A DNA stretch of 64,000 bases from Chlorops oryzae (lineage: Eukaryota > Arthropoda > Insecta > Diptera > Chloropidae), in the NCBI GenBank assembly GCA_020466095.1, contig CM035807.1:79446428-79510427 (forward strand). The letters are read 5' to 3'. A model generated the notes under the pieces. The model did not search any database. It was not told the origin of the DNA and saw only the letters and a program-made list of their open reading frames with translations. The position numbers and the translations under genes were made by a program. Positions 11,601 to 23,251 of the stretch are shown piece by piece (the first letter of the stretch is position 1; every line of letters starts with the position of its first letter).

Positions 11601-14600
11601 CCAAAAAGATATCGGGAAAGAATAAAATTGGGGAAAAAATTGTTCACACTTGTCAGCATCAGAGTCCAAAAACTGCGTTCACACTATCGGTGCATTGAAT
11701 GCGGCTGAAATCGGTGCAGATGGTGGAATCCGGGCTTAAAAGGGCAACACAAATTAAAGCGAAAAATATCACTTTAATTAGCGAAAATACATAACAAAGA
11801 GGTGTGAAAATAATGATTCAGCAAACAGAAACATTAATTTCAATTTAAATGAATAAAAGCGGTTGAAAAAAAGGCAAATTATTGGATTGCAAATCAAAAC
11901 AAAAACAAAAAAATTTTAAATTTTCGCGAATCAAAAGCAGAGAGAAAAACGATCACAAAGTTAGACCTTTAGGCTTACAATTGAAGGTGCTTATTGATCA
12001 AAAATGTTCGCTTGAAATTCCTCCTTGCACGACAAACAAATTTATATACAAATAAAAAAGGGGCGAAATCAGTGAAGACGACAGTTATATAGCGATAGCC
12101 AAATCGCAAACTGGTGAGCTTTTTGCATCATCTCAAAGATTATCATTAAACTAATGAAAAATTAAAAAAAAAAATACTTAAATTGAGCCAATTAGTTCTG
12201 TTAGTGAAAAGCAAAATATTGCCTTTTGGTAGTTATAAAAAACAAAAAAACGTTAGAAAAAAAAAACAATTAAAAAAAGAAAGTTTATGTTAGCAAAAAC
12301 AGAAAATAATTGAATGCGCTGAAGGATGTTTAAAAGAAGAAACTGCCAACCTGTGCTCATGGCATAGTAAAAGTCCCGCCATTCGTCCAACCAAACTTCA
12401 GCAACACGTGCTGCATTATGCAGCACAATCTTATTTACCCCTCCTGGGAATGTATAAGGTGACTTGTCACGAAACACGTGACCGACATGAGAACATGGTA
12501 TTATTTCTAAAATACCGCCACACTGCCATATCTAGAAATTGTTTGATTTCCAAAAAAAAAAAAAAAAAAAAAAAATTATAAAGAAAAAAATTGTGGATAA
12601 GAACACATAGATAAATTCAGATAAATTATAGATAACTGCATTCAAAGATAACACGCGCACGAAAAACACTCGATGTGACATCAAGAAACTTTTTGGGAAT
12701 TATTCAATTACGCCAGGTCGGTATAAAAATGACAACGACTTACCCTAAATGACATTTCCAAATTTTCACCTCCCCAAATATCCATACCCTCATCGTAGGA
12801 TCCAATTTCATAGAAATACTCTCGATCGATTGAAAATAGGCCACCAGCCATCGTTGGAGTACGTAGCGGAGCTGTACGATCATTATTCCGTCGCTCCATT
12901 TCACGTTGAGGAACACGATACCTGTGAATTGGCAGTTAATCAATGATAAGTTTTGCTCAAAGGGAGATATGTTAAAAAAAAAAACAAAATATATAAATAA
13001 ATAATTACCATCTAAAATTGAGTTTCCAGTTGAATCCACCCCAAGTGGAGTCCGATGCTGTTATATACTCAAATGTGTCATCCGAAATAACATCGATGAT
13101 TGGACAAACGACAGTATGTCGATTTTGAACAATTCGTGCCAATAGAGGCTCTAGCCAACCTTCTGTGCATTCGCAATGGGCATCAAGGAATGTTATTACT
13201 TCACCCTACATTGGAAGGGTGGTCAAAAATGAATAAATTAGATAAAATTTCCAAAAGTGTGAATACGGTATAAGAAGTATAAAGAGATTGGATAAAAATG
13301 ATGGGATAATTTTAAACACGTATAAAAATGATGGGGATTGAGAGCTCAAGGGGATTTGACGCAATATAAATTGCCATCTTAAATAACGTTGCCCCGGAGG
13401 CTCTTAAAAAAAAAGGTTATATTTAACGAGGAGCAGCGCCCTTGGCAAAAGAGCTTATTCTATTTTCTTAATCACGTCGACTTTCTTCTTACCGTCACAT
13501 GCTCAGCGCCAAGCAATCGTGCTCGGATTAGACCAGATCGTTTTTCTGTTCGCAGGACGAATGTTGTTACGGGCAGTGTTGCTACATAATCTTCCAGTTT
13601 CTTTCCCAAATAGTCTGAACGCATAAAAATAAAAGAAATAAATTTAATTAAATTAGAAAGTTAACAGCCCTAATCTAAATCTATATCTTCCCTAAAATTT
13701 TTTCCTTGCGGAAAAAGGGAGCAATCTTAGCTTCAATGAAGAGAAATATGTGATGACCTTTACTTAAAAATGTTCGAAATTCTTGCTCCCATTATATTCC
13801 CTTTCCAATGTGCTTAGAATGGGGGAGTTTTTTCGAATCCGCAGAGAAAATTTTCCCGGGAATATTTAGAATCGGGCTTTAAAATTTGTTTCAAAAAATT
13901 TCAAAAAGCTTTTTACCTCTTTCACTTGCATCGTCGACCAAAATAACTTCCTTCAATAGCGTGCGCGGCGATCGATTGATAACACTCCATACCGTACGCA
14001 AAAGTGTTGTCCATGCTTCATTATGGAAAACTATCACAATTGAGGTTGTTGGCAGCTTTGATGGATAGTGTTTGTTTTTGCAGCTATCGAAACCAAAAAA
14101 AAAAAAAAAAATAAAAAAAAGCAATCAATTAATGATAAAGAAAAGAAAAGAAATGAGAATATATCCACTCACTTTTCGTGCCGCACGTCCGTTAGCGAAC
14201 GATTCAATGAAATCATATCGCTTGCAAGCAAATTGAATTGATTTTCTTTGAATTTCTCTTTCATCAGATCCTTCATTTCGGCGGGAATCTTGACGGGTTT
14301 GCCCAGTTCGCCTGGTTTCCCAGAGACCTCTCTAACTGTAGGCGCTGAATGCCATTTTTTCAGTATAACACTACGATAAGTCATGGCCACATTAACGCCT
14401 CTCCCGGCTGAATCTCTACCGCTATCACCGCCAGCATTGAAGCCACCGCCATCGCCATCTAAACTTTTTTCCGTGTTTATTTCATTGTCGTCGACCATAT
14501 TCTGGTCAAGTTTTTGCGCATCGTGGATCTGAAGGCATACAGAAAATAATGTTTTAAAAACAACAGAAGCACAGCAAAAAAAAAAAAAAAAAACAACAAC

Positions 14601-17600
14601 AAAAATAATGAGAACAGCAATAAAAAGAAGATGAAACCTCAAAGTTATGAAAAAGAAAAATTTCATAAAAAGAAAACTAGTAAAAGTAAAGGAAAAACTA
14701 AAACAAAAGAAGAAAGAAAAAAAAAACGAGGCAAAAACTGATTGTATTGCTTGAAATTGTTATGAAATTTTCACTCAACAAACTATGAAGGACGGAATTC
14801 ACGACGATATTGGGGCAACGACAGCACAACTTGAAATCAAAAGAGCTAAGTGAAAATACATAGCATCAAAAAGTGATGTCGGTCGAAACTGGTAATTTCA
14901 TTTTTATGCCTGAGCCCGCCTGCTCACGGCATACAGCATGCAGCAGCAGCAGGAGCACCATGCAGCATGGGTAGTGTTCTACAATTGAGGTCGTGCTGCA
15001 ACACGAGCAACATGTGCGAAAACTTAAATTTCATATTGCCGATGTTGCATTGTCGGGGCCTCTTTCTCTCTGTCTCTCTCTCTCTTCCTCTCGGCGACGC
15101 GTTATTGTCTGGTCTGGAAGAAGTTTTCATCATTATTGTCGTCATCATCATTGGCTTCATCGTCATCAGCATTCTCCATAACCATCGCCATCGCTATCGC
15201 GTTTTTGTTCTCCGTTCGGTTCGGTCGCGTTCTCCCAGCAGTAATTTTGACATCAAGTTCAACGCTAGAGAATTCAGATTTTTACCAAGATTTATTACAT
15301 TGTTAATTATGACTCGTTGTCAGCCGAACGATGTCACTTCTACACAGTGATTTTTTTATATTTTTCTTTACCCGCTTCACTTTGTCTTGTCTTTTTTATT
15401 TCATTCAACTTGCGTATCATGTCTTCTGGTGTTTGTGTCGTTAGCGTTTGTGATTCATGTTGTCTCAACATGTGCTAATCAACATGTTACACGTCTCCGA
15501 ACGTTAGCGAAAATTAATTGTATTTGTGTAGAAGACCAGAGATCAGAAAAAATTTTGTTTGTTTTCCTTTTCTTTTACAAGATTTTGAAACGATTCCACA
15601 CAATTTGCAAAGAGAGAAGTGCCAGAGTTCAAGGATCTTCGATTCATGAATTCGAGAGTTCAAAGCAGGGCAACTACTGATGGTCTATAATTAATCTCAC
15701 TAATGCCGAAATATCATAAGAAATCTCAAAACTTTTGACATGAACTTGTCGGGTTACAAATTCATTTGCATATCTTGCTTGGCTTGTAAATTTTTCTAGT
15801 CCAAATAATAAGCGTGAGAATCTCACGGTGAGATTTATGGAAAACTTTTCTTCCTTTGCCTATGGCTCTTAGAAAGACTATCTCAAAAAGGACAACTTTG
15901 ATTATTGGAATGCTGTTTACATGTTTGGGGCAGTGGTTTTGATGAGAGGAGGACGGTCCCGTATCTTGACCGAGGGTTTCGATACCTGTCAAGACCCACA
16001 TCAAAGATAAAATGGGAACGTTGAGCAGGCAGTGGAAACCCCTGTCGTCTCTACTGAGTACGCACCGAGTGATATAGAGTTAGGCCCCTGGCCAGATAGC
16101 TGTGCAAAATTACCCAACCAAAATGTTGAGTAGATAAATTCGAGCGTTTTCGCTTTCTCCAATCCACTTTAATAATGACTATGACCAAAGAGTGAACTAT
16201 TATAATTATTCAAGAGGTTGCATGCCTGTCATTTTAGTTACTTGATCAACAATTGGCAAAGCGAAACTATTTTATATTGCATATGTTTTAATAGCTAAAA
16301 AATGAAAAAGTTGCAAGCTTTTTACTTAGAGTTATCATTTGGCAGCCTATCGACACGCGGGAAAAGAAGAAAGATTCTCCCGGATATCGACTTCTGGAGG
16401 TACTCCTGTAATAGCCTTTTTTTTACCACACTTTTGTTTTTCCGGCAAGGACCCCTCCAAAGCACCACTCTATACCGACATACGCTAAGGTAACAGAGTG
16501 GTGACCTTTTTTTTTTTTTTTGAAACTCCCGACATCATTATTTCTCTCGACGGGATTGCTCTTTTGGACTTTTACAACATGTGTTTTGAACCTAAGGGGC
16601 CGTCCATATATTACGTTATTATTCACCTTTGGTATCTCTCTCGAATGATGACGCTTGATAATGAGTTGGAGGGGGTGAATTCGCAATGATCACGTCATCA
16701 CTTCTATCTTATAAGAAAACACTATGAAACTATAATTTGAAGAAATCAAATTTATATTTACTTCTGAAATAATAAAGGGCAAAAAAATTTTGACAACAGG
16801 GGGAGGTTATGTGCGATGACGATTGGTGATAAGGGAAGGGGATCTAAAATGGACAAAAACATGCTGACGTAATGTATGGACAGCCCCTAAGTGAAAAGTC
16901 TGACACATGGATAGGCCAAGTTCCAAATGACTTCTCTTCACGTCTTTTTTTTAAACTTCTTTCGGAAGCCTTTCAACAGGCAACTATCCAGGAAATTCCT
17001 TATCATTTAGGAGAAATAGGAGAAAAAAAATACATGAACATAGACATCTGTTTTTTTAAGATCAAAGTTCTATAGCTTCAAAGTTTTACGAAAAAATGAG
17101 AAAAAAAATATACGAATAAAAATTGAATTTTGATCTCTTATTAATAATATATTATGTACCGCTCTACGCTTCAAAAGAATTTATTTGATATATACTGCAG
17201 CGCTGGACTGGAACCTCTACGTAACTGGAGTGTCCACGTAAGTGGGTTGTATTTGAAAAGTTCAAATCAAATGTTTTTTTTATATATATTTATGTATATA
17301 TTTTTTATTTTCTTCACCAAAGTGCCGCGATGGATATATGAAAAGAATTTACGATGCCCCAACTGGGATTTTAATAATGGAAATGCGTACACTCAGTCTG
17401 TCGGTTCATTATATCTCAGCACCACGGGATCCGAAACAGACATTGGGAATACGTTTACCCATACTGAATCTTCTAGTGAGGAACCTCAACAAATACTTTT
17501 CGTTTCAAGTCAAGGTAAGTCTTATATCTTAATCAAAGAAATTTCCCTTCGATTTGTATGAATGTATGTATATTTTCTAGATCATGGACGATGCAAAAGT

Positions 17601-20475
17601 GCGTCGACGTTTCCGTTGTGCGAATTTTATAAAATGCTCTTCTATACAATTATTTGAGACCACTATACCGTTATCGTTGTGCGGAAATGATTGGGTACTG
17701 ATCTATTTCAATTTGGCTGAGTTCACAAGACGCTGCTACAATACAAGTTATGTCGAAACAGAACGAGTACAGATCAATGGCAATATACAATTGCGAAGGA
17801 TTTTCTTCAGTGAGACCGTTGTTGAATACAACAAATTACCGAAGAACTATCAAATTACACCGCTTGACAGAAAGCGGGTAAAACGTAAGATACCTCCATT
17901 GGCGAGGCCGTCGACACCACAAATACCTGGAACATATAGAGGAAAATATCCAACGAGAAGAGGCTCGGAAAGTCCTGAAAAACCACCGAGTCTGAAAACA
18001 TCTATTGAAAATATTTTTACTCCTAAGAGCCCTGATCGAAACGAGGACGGAATAATTGAAACTTCTGCTCCTGAAGAAACAACTGCAACAGACAATGTGA
18101 CAGTGAAACAAGAACCAGTTGAGGAATCACAGAACTAAGCAAATTATTTTTGGTTTCTGCAGTTTTTTCAAAGGTGTAATTAGAAAAAGAAAGTACTTAA
18201 AATAAAATGCATTAGAAAAAAAAATTGAAGCAAGATTTAACATACTTATCAGACATATACTACGTTTATGCATCATGTTAACCCAGGTGTATTCAACTCA
18301 AGTCAATTCAACCCCCTAGCATAAACGCTCATTATAATCCAGTTAGAGAATTTACTCGGGTTGAATATACACATTTATTTAAAATGGGTAGAAAAGTCAA
18401 CTCGAGTTGAAGTTTGTGCATTAACATATTTCGACTTTTCGTCATGCGTTGTAGGTAATGAATGTACCATACATCCATATTTCTAAAAACATATACATAC
18501 GTGTATGTCATGCCGCATGGGGCTCAACTTCGTTCACAGGTGGTGCAGAGACAAAGGGCTGACAGTTAATTCTGCAAAAACGGTACTTGTATCGTTCACT
18601 GCTCGCAAAAACCTAAACCTGAGCACAATAAACCTAAATGGTACGACTATAGAACTATCTAATACAGTCAAGTACCTCGGGGTCACCTTTGATAAAAGGC
18701 TGAACTGGAATGAGCATTTGGAAAAACTCATCAGCAAACTACTAGACTAGTTATGTTATGCGAACGGCTATACGGGAAAACTTGGGGACTAACACCGAAA
18801 CTTTTATTCTGGACCTACTAAACCATCATAAAGCCTGCTTTACATAAGCGGCGCTGGCTTGGTGGCCAAAAACAAGACAAGGAAAGACCCGAATTGCCCT
18901 AAGCAAACTCCAACGCCTAGTCTGTGTTGACGTCACTGGGGCGACAAAATCATGTTCCACGGCGGCAATGCGCGAATTACTGAACATAACGCCTCTTCAC
19001 ATCACTATTCAGTTTGAGGCGGCAAGAAGCACACTTCGCATCCCCAATGCTCTATCTTTACGAGAATGGGATCTCACGGGCAAACGGTCTTCCATGACCC
19101 ATCGTTTCGTATGCCGGATAGCTGTGAAAAACAGTACATCTTCCACAGGACTTTTGAGGTTGGAATTAGACCTCGTCAATCTTGGAAGGATGAAAAAGCA
19201 GACCTGCCACCACAAACGCAAACTCGAAAACGGCAATAGTGGTGCCGGAGCATACGGACCGAGATGCAGAATATCCGTCCCGATGGGAAAATACCCCTCA
19301 ATCTTCGAAGCGGAAATACATGCCATTGAGCTTTGTGTCAGAGAATGCTTCAAAAGGCGTGTAACTGGAGCGAACATAGCGATCCATTCCGACAGCCAAG
19401 CGGCTCTTAAAGCCCTACAATCCAATATTATGGACTCTAAACTCGTGCTGACTTACATACACCTTCTCCCAGAACTTTCTAAATATAACAGAGTAAAGTT
19501 ACTATGGATTCCTGGTCATGAGGGGTTCGAAGAAAATGAAAAAGCAGACCAACTGGCAAAACAAGGTGTTTAGTCCGACTTCGTAGGACCAGAGCTCTTC
19601 TGCAACGTCCGATCGTGCTACCTTAATGACGTGCAAGAGGCCTGGAAGTGTAGGAAGGTTTCCAGACACTGGGCCATGTTTGAAGGCCTCGGACAATCGG
19701 AAAACCTTATTTCACCTGGCTGCTTCAAAGCCAAAGACATACATAGCCTCAGTAGACTCGATCTTGTCTACTCACCGGATTTATGACTGGCCACGGACTA
19801 GTCAAATACTATCTCAAGAAGATAAAACTATCTGGCACAGATATCCGCAGATTCTGTAAAGAACAGAGTGAAACAACTGCGAACCTGCTCTGCGAATGTC
19901 CGGCAGTCGCTGTTAAGCGACTAAAATACCTCAAAAAGGCTTTCATTTAGCCTGAAATGGTAAAAACACTTAACCGCAGATCGATCTTAGGACTCATTAA
20001 AAGCCGAAGACTGAACTGGCTTTAAAACCAACATAAGATAGCACAATAGGCCAAAAATGGCTGCAGTGCGCAAGTGTCTTCACTAATTAACATAATTTCA
20101 GGACGCATCGCAATGTCAGTGCCTCTTTAGAATAAAGCTAGGCTAGTCTTTCAACTCAAGTTCAAAATTGCCCGTTTACGCTCAGGTTTTCTACCCGTGT
20201 TGAATATACCTGGGCTAACATGATGCATAAACATAGTAATAGATAGAAAGGGAGAGAAGTAAAGTAATGAGTTTTATATTAAACTGAGTACATACCTCGA
20301 CGTCGTATTCCCCCGAGCGTTTGCATCGCCAGCCATCTTTTCCAATACAGTCTGAGTAGCGGGCAATGAGTACAAAATCCACAATCAGCCAAACAAGCGA
20401 TGTCAGCAGGACCACGCGGCAGGTGTTTGAACGCAGACGACTGCGTAATCTTCGTGATAAGCTTATTGTTGTCAT
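8666..20475 (-). CDS. pgant5: Polypeptide N-acetylgalactosaminyltransferase 5 (pgant5)
   Basis: Golgi type II enzyme that starts mucin-type O-glycosylation by moving GalNAc from UDP-GalNAc to Ser/Thr. Minus-strand exons: 20475-20296, 14528-14173, 14083-13917, 13614-13493, 13205-13009, 12921-12744, then either 12531-12351 or 10748-10568, then 9312-9173, 9107-8874 and 8812-8666. Either choice gives 633 aa, close to the roughly 630 aa of fly PGANT5. A short cytosolic tail and a membrane anchor lie at about residues 20-42. The GT-A catalytic domain has the UDP/Mn motif DAHCE, the GalNAc-T motif WGGENLE and VGHVFR...PYTFPGG. A C-terminal ricin-type lectin domain has CLD and QXW motifs, but the third repeat reads CLT. 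The catalytic core closely matches human GALNT1. Intron 1 (20295-14529) hosts a CFAP20-like gene on the other strand. The N-terminal stem is the least conserved part. The symbol rests on family similarity, length and an RpL37A neighbour that I recall, not a search. Confidence 0.92.
9949..10081. mobile_element. Hairpin MITE, GGGGCTCTCTCC family, copy 1
   Basis: The left end GGGGCTCTCTCCAGTTCTGT and the right end CATCTCTGGAGAAAGACCC form arms of about 36 bp. The left flank is TTA and the right flank TTTA. It sits in the pgant5 intron between exons 7a and 8. A second copy lies at 25906-26055. It has no ORF. Confidence 0.75.
10568..10748 (-). CDS. pgant5: pgant5 exon 7, downstream alternative (7a)
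   Basis: A second 181-nt copy of the same exon, with identical phase and the same conserved core. It reads CSRVGH instead of CSHVGH and KST instead of DKS in the loop before PYTFPGG. The family tolerates Arg there (GALNT2 type). The acceptor is TTTTAG; the donor GTTTAA departs from the consensus beyond GT. The length is 1 modulo 3, so including both copies, or neither, would break the frame. Mutually exclusive use is therefore predicted. No stop or frameshift marks it as dead. Confidence 0.83.
11479..11736. mobile_element. MITE, AGCCCGGATTCC family, copy 1
   Basis: Flanked by TAA on both sides (11476-11478 and 11737-11739), with imperfect terminal inverted repeats (AGCTGGGATCC and, inverted, AGCCCGGATTCC). 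The interior shares long stretches with 28344-28616, for example the segment around CACTTGTCAGCATCAGAGTC. The three-base TWA flank suggests PIF/Harbinger-type mobilisation. It lies in the pgant5 intron between exons 7b and 7a. Confidence 0.75.
12351..12531 (-). CDS. pgant5: pgant5 exon 7, upstream alternative (7b)
   Basis: This 181-nt exon encodes 60 residues plus one base. It begins [20 protein letters not shown] and continues through the PYTFPGG loop. It covers the end of the catalytic domain, including the Mn-binding region and the flexible loop that closes over the active site, plus the start of the linker to the lectin domain. It carries His in CSHVGH, as GALNT1 does. The acceptor is TTTCTAG and the donor GTTGGC. 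It is about 70% identical at the protein level to the downstream version. Confidence 0.85.
14890..15350. other. GC-richer block in pgant5 intron 1
   Basis: This stretch has CAGCAG and GATGATG-type triplets, a CTCTCT tract and a locally higher GC content than its surroundings. It yields a 127-codon frame on one strand and an 82-codon frame on the other, neither resembling a protein family. It could be an alternative promoter or untranslated first exon of pgant5; the sequence alone does not show this. Confidence 0.3.
16596..16887. mobile_element. TAA-flanked MITE, GGGGCCGTCCAT family
   Basis: The element starts GGGGCCGTCCATATATTACG and ends with the inverted form ACGTAATGTATGGACAGCCCC. TAA lies on both flanks (16593-16595 and 16888-16890). 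It is 292 bp with no useful ORF. The TAA duplication points to PIF/Harbinger-type transposition. It ends about 265 bp upstream of the CFAP20-like start codon, so it may lie in that gene's promoter region. Confidence 0.8.
17154..18138 (+). CDS. CFAP20/Bug22-family protein with C-terminal tail
   Basis: The three exons are 17154-17237, 17323-17514 and 17581-18138, all joined in phase 0 with GT-AG introns, giving 277 aa. Residues 1 to about 190 align with CFAP20 (Bug22, a protein of ciliary axonemes and sperm flagella). Matches include the start [27 protein letters not shown], the VRRRFR segment after [20 protein letters not shown] and LRRIFFSE. Typical CFAP20 ends near 193 aa; this one adds about 85 residues rich in Ser, Pro, Thr and Glu. 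Near its end is VKQE (267-270), which fits a SUMOylation consensus. CFAP20 is usually extremely conserved, and the divergence here suggests a paralogue rather than Bug22 itself. Introns argue against a retrocopy. It is nested in pgant5 intron 1 on the opposite strand. Poly(A) signal AATAAA at 18201-18206. A sperm or ciliary role is inferred from the family. Confidence 0.88.
18261..20238. mobile_element. Terminal-inverted-repeat element hosting a retrotransposon fragment
   Basis: Sequence 18261-18297 (TACGTTTATGCATCATGTTA, then RCCCAGGTRTATTCAAC) recurs inverted at 20199-20238 with few mismatches. Related GTTGAATATAC motifs occur again near 18355-18375. The two arms bracket the decayed non-LTR fragment, so a retrotransposon seems to have landed in, or been framed by, a DNA element. 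No clear target duplication was found. All of it lies in pgant5 intron 1. Confidence 0.55.
18500..20060 (+). pseudogene. Degenerate RNase-H-bearing non-LTR retrotransposon
   Basis: A broken ORF2 of an R1/LOA/I-type LINE. The C-terminal part of the reverse transcriptase (thumb side) lies at 18505-18750, with [14 protein letters not shown] and [14 protein letters not shown]. An RNase H domain at 18968-19573 has HSDSQAAL and the downstream [18 protein letters not shown]-terminal Cys-containing segment lies near 19860-19920 ([12 protein letters not shown]). The pieces lie in different frames with stops between them. The upstream part of the element, including the catalytic YxDD region and endonuclease, is missing, so it is 5' truncated and dead. 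The exact clade would need a phylogeny. Confidence 0.82.
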
Positions 20476-22889
20476 TTTGTTGTGAATTTATTCACAGATA
20501 ACATATAATCCTGCGACGGAAGCCAACAGCAACAAAAAAATTAAGAGAAAGCTGCACGCACTTTCAATATTCTTCTATCACAATACAACTCACTGCCACT
20601 ATCCGCCGCTTGCAGGCATAAAAAATATTTAAAAAAAAAAAACGAAAACAAAATTGGTTTCCAAACCAAAAGGAAATTATAAAACCGGGCGAACTTAAAA
20701 ATCGCTGTGAGTTCCCCTCAATGTTTTGGCGGGGAACGAAAATAAATCACGAAGCGCTGGGAATTCGTTTTGCTAAACGTTGCAGGATCGGTCGCATTCT
20801 GAGCTGTATTCAAACATATCGCACCCGCTGACGAGGCTGTGCACGCATTTCCTTCTTAGTACACGGCCGGCAATTCTCCGGTCTTGGGGGAAAATCGTCG
20901 GGGCTTGTGGGTGTCTTAAATTCGTCTGCTTCGGTTCGGTTAATCAAGTGTGTAAGTGCAAATGTTTTTGCGGCTTGGTGTGGGTCTTCTCTTCTTTTTT
21001 CCGTGTTTTGTTTGTTTGTTTTTATTTTTTTGCTTATCTTTTTGCAATTACTTTATAAGGTTGCTTGATTTGATTTAATTTTTGTTTTCTTTTTTAGTTG
21101 AAAATTTTTCGATAAGCTGAATCGGATATGTTTGGTTGATGGTTTCTTAATGTTGATTTTGATATTCGTGGTGATGGTGTTTCGGTTTTTTCTTCTTCCT
21201 TTTTTCCACTTTTTTCGTCGTGTATTTTTTTTCTTTCTGTTATCTTTCGTTTTGCTATTTTCGGATCTTGTTAAAGCATTGCTCGCTGGGTTGTTGCTAA
21301 TGACTTCCTTTCGGTGTAAATTGTACAATGATGCTGTTGACTGCTTCCTTTCGTATCGGGTACAGTTTCTTGCTCGTGAAATGATGCGGCTCTGCTTTTT
21401 GCAGGTGTGTTTTTTAAATATTTATTTTTATTTGGCAAATCGATGTGTGAGGGGGGTTTTTTTTTTTTTAGAATATACTCTTCTAATTCAGACTTTTCGT
21501 TGGATTTTAATGCATTGAAGATTTTACAATGTAGTCTATTGAGTCATGGGATATAGGTATGTATATAAATGATTGGCTTGGAATCAATCAATATTTAGCG
21601 AATCAACGAGAAGCTCTTTATTTTTCTTTGTTTTAATCACTGGTCGGTCTGTCGTTACTGCTTTAAATATTTTTCCATTGCTTATTATAATTGTTTATTT
21701 TTTTGCCAAAAGTTTTTTTTCGTTTTGCCGGAATAGAAAAAAAAAATATAGAAAAAAAGATAGCAAAATAAATTATAGTTTTCGTCTTTTGGTCAGTGGG
21801 TAAAAGCAGTTTTGTGTTATTTTTTTTTTGTTCTTCTTTTTGTTATTGCTTTTGCTCTTCGTATTCAATATTGTTGCGCTTCTTCATGCGTTCATTAACA
21901 ATCTCGCTCCGCATGGCTCCACATATGGCTTAATGATGTTGCTGCTGCCTGTTGTAGTTGGCCTATATTTGAGCAAGTTAATCGGTAGTTATAAAGTGAA
22001 CTCGCTTTAGCTTTAAATTGAAGACCTTGAAGTTTTTTTTAATGCTGTAAACAAAAGAGTAGAACAAAAGAGAAAAATTTGTTGATGAAAAATATCGGTG
22101 AACGTGAATTGCGGGCAAAAAAATAAATAAAATAATCACAAAAAATCTTTCTGTTGATAATCAAAGTCATAAATCATTTTATTTCCTCTTCATTCTATGT
22201 GTCTTTCTGTCTGATTGTTTTTAGTAGTAACTCGTTTTGTTGGGTTAACAAATTTTTCAATGATTGATTTTCCCGTTGAATGGTACAAGGCTGTTTAATG
22301 CCTCAATTACTCATGACATAACTTGACTTAGCGGAAACAAAACCATTCCGAAAAATCATGTTTTTCAATCTTCCGGCAAACCTCGTCAATAAATCCCTTT
22401 ATGCAATAGAATTCCAATGTGTAAAAAAGTTGGCCGTTAAGTCAGCTATTATTGCTTTGGTTTGATGTAACTACTTTTAAAAAATCCTTTTTTTTTTAGA
22501 ATAGTGCAACCTATTGAGAATATGCTGTGAAAAAATTCAAAATTCCAACTATTAAAAAAATTACTGTTTATAATGGCCGACGCGTTCTAAGCGACTTGTT
22601 CTGCTCTTGAATCTTTAAATGCGTTTTTCTCGAAATATCTTGCTCTAGAACGGTCAAAGGCCTACAGACCAAACCGATCCAACCGATTGCTTTTAAACTT
22701 TAGTATATTCTTCCCTTTAAATAATAGTTCTCGCAGGCACCAGAACTATTTTTTTTTTCTTCGAATATATTTCATTTTTTTATAACGATTTAAAAAAAAA
22801 ATCAAGATATTTGAAAGTTGTTTTCGCAAGTCGGCAATTTTTTTTTATATGAAAATTAATAATTCTGGTACAGACGATAACGACAGACG
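20476..22889. other. pgant5 upstream region, no gene seen
   Basis: Positions 20476-20980 probably hold the pgant5 5' UTR and promoter, since the sequence is less AT-rich there. No TATA or initiator pair is convincing. From about 21000 to 22860 the sequence is T-rich and low in complexity; its long apparent frames are T-rich translations without family motifs. A dispersed repeat with GCGTTTTTCTCGAAA and CCAACCGAT motifs lies at about 22580-22860. Confidence 0.45.
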
Positions 22890-23075
22890 TAAGGTTAGGT
22901 TGGGTTACTGTGGCTGCCACCATGACGGTTGACCCACTCAGGCCACATGGTCCCTTTGTGATACCACGAAGAAGTAGAAAAGCTAAACAACATCCTCGAC
23001 CTCAGCTGGGAGTCGAACTCAGGGCCTCTTGCCTCGTAAATTGGCATGTCAGCCAACTACGCTACAAAGGCTGAC
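22890..23075 (-). repeat. tRNA-derived SINE, copy 1
   Basis: Read on the minus strand, the head is tRNA-like, with the A-box-like TAGCGTAGTTGGCTGACATG and the B-box GAGTTCGACTCCC. A unique body follows (CAGCTGAGGTCGAGGATG ... CCATGTGGCCTGAGTGGGTC). The same head and body order recurs at 62655-62863. Pol III-type boxes plus a shared non-tRNA body define a SINE rather than a tRNA gene. Confidence 0.75.
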
Positions 23076-23251
23076 TTAAAATAAAATAAGAACACATATT
23101 TTTAATGCAGTTTAAGTTACAAGTAAAAACTTATAAAAAAAAATTAAAATGATAGAAATTTATTGTCTTATGAAAAAAGTTCCCAAAAGGGTGGTAACAT
23201 TCATGCGATTACAGCCCCTTAAGTAAAATTACGTACAACTAATAGAGTAAG

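Noticed and set aside
14967..15350. A 127-codon frame in pgant5 intron 1
   Set aside because: It crosses a CTCTCT tract and CAT/ATC triplets, overlaps frames on the other strand and has no family motif.
20780..21518. Long T-rich reading frames on the plus strand
   Set aside because: Their Phe/Leu/Val-rich products simply reflect T-rich DNA. There are no domain motifs and no splice context.
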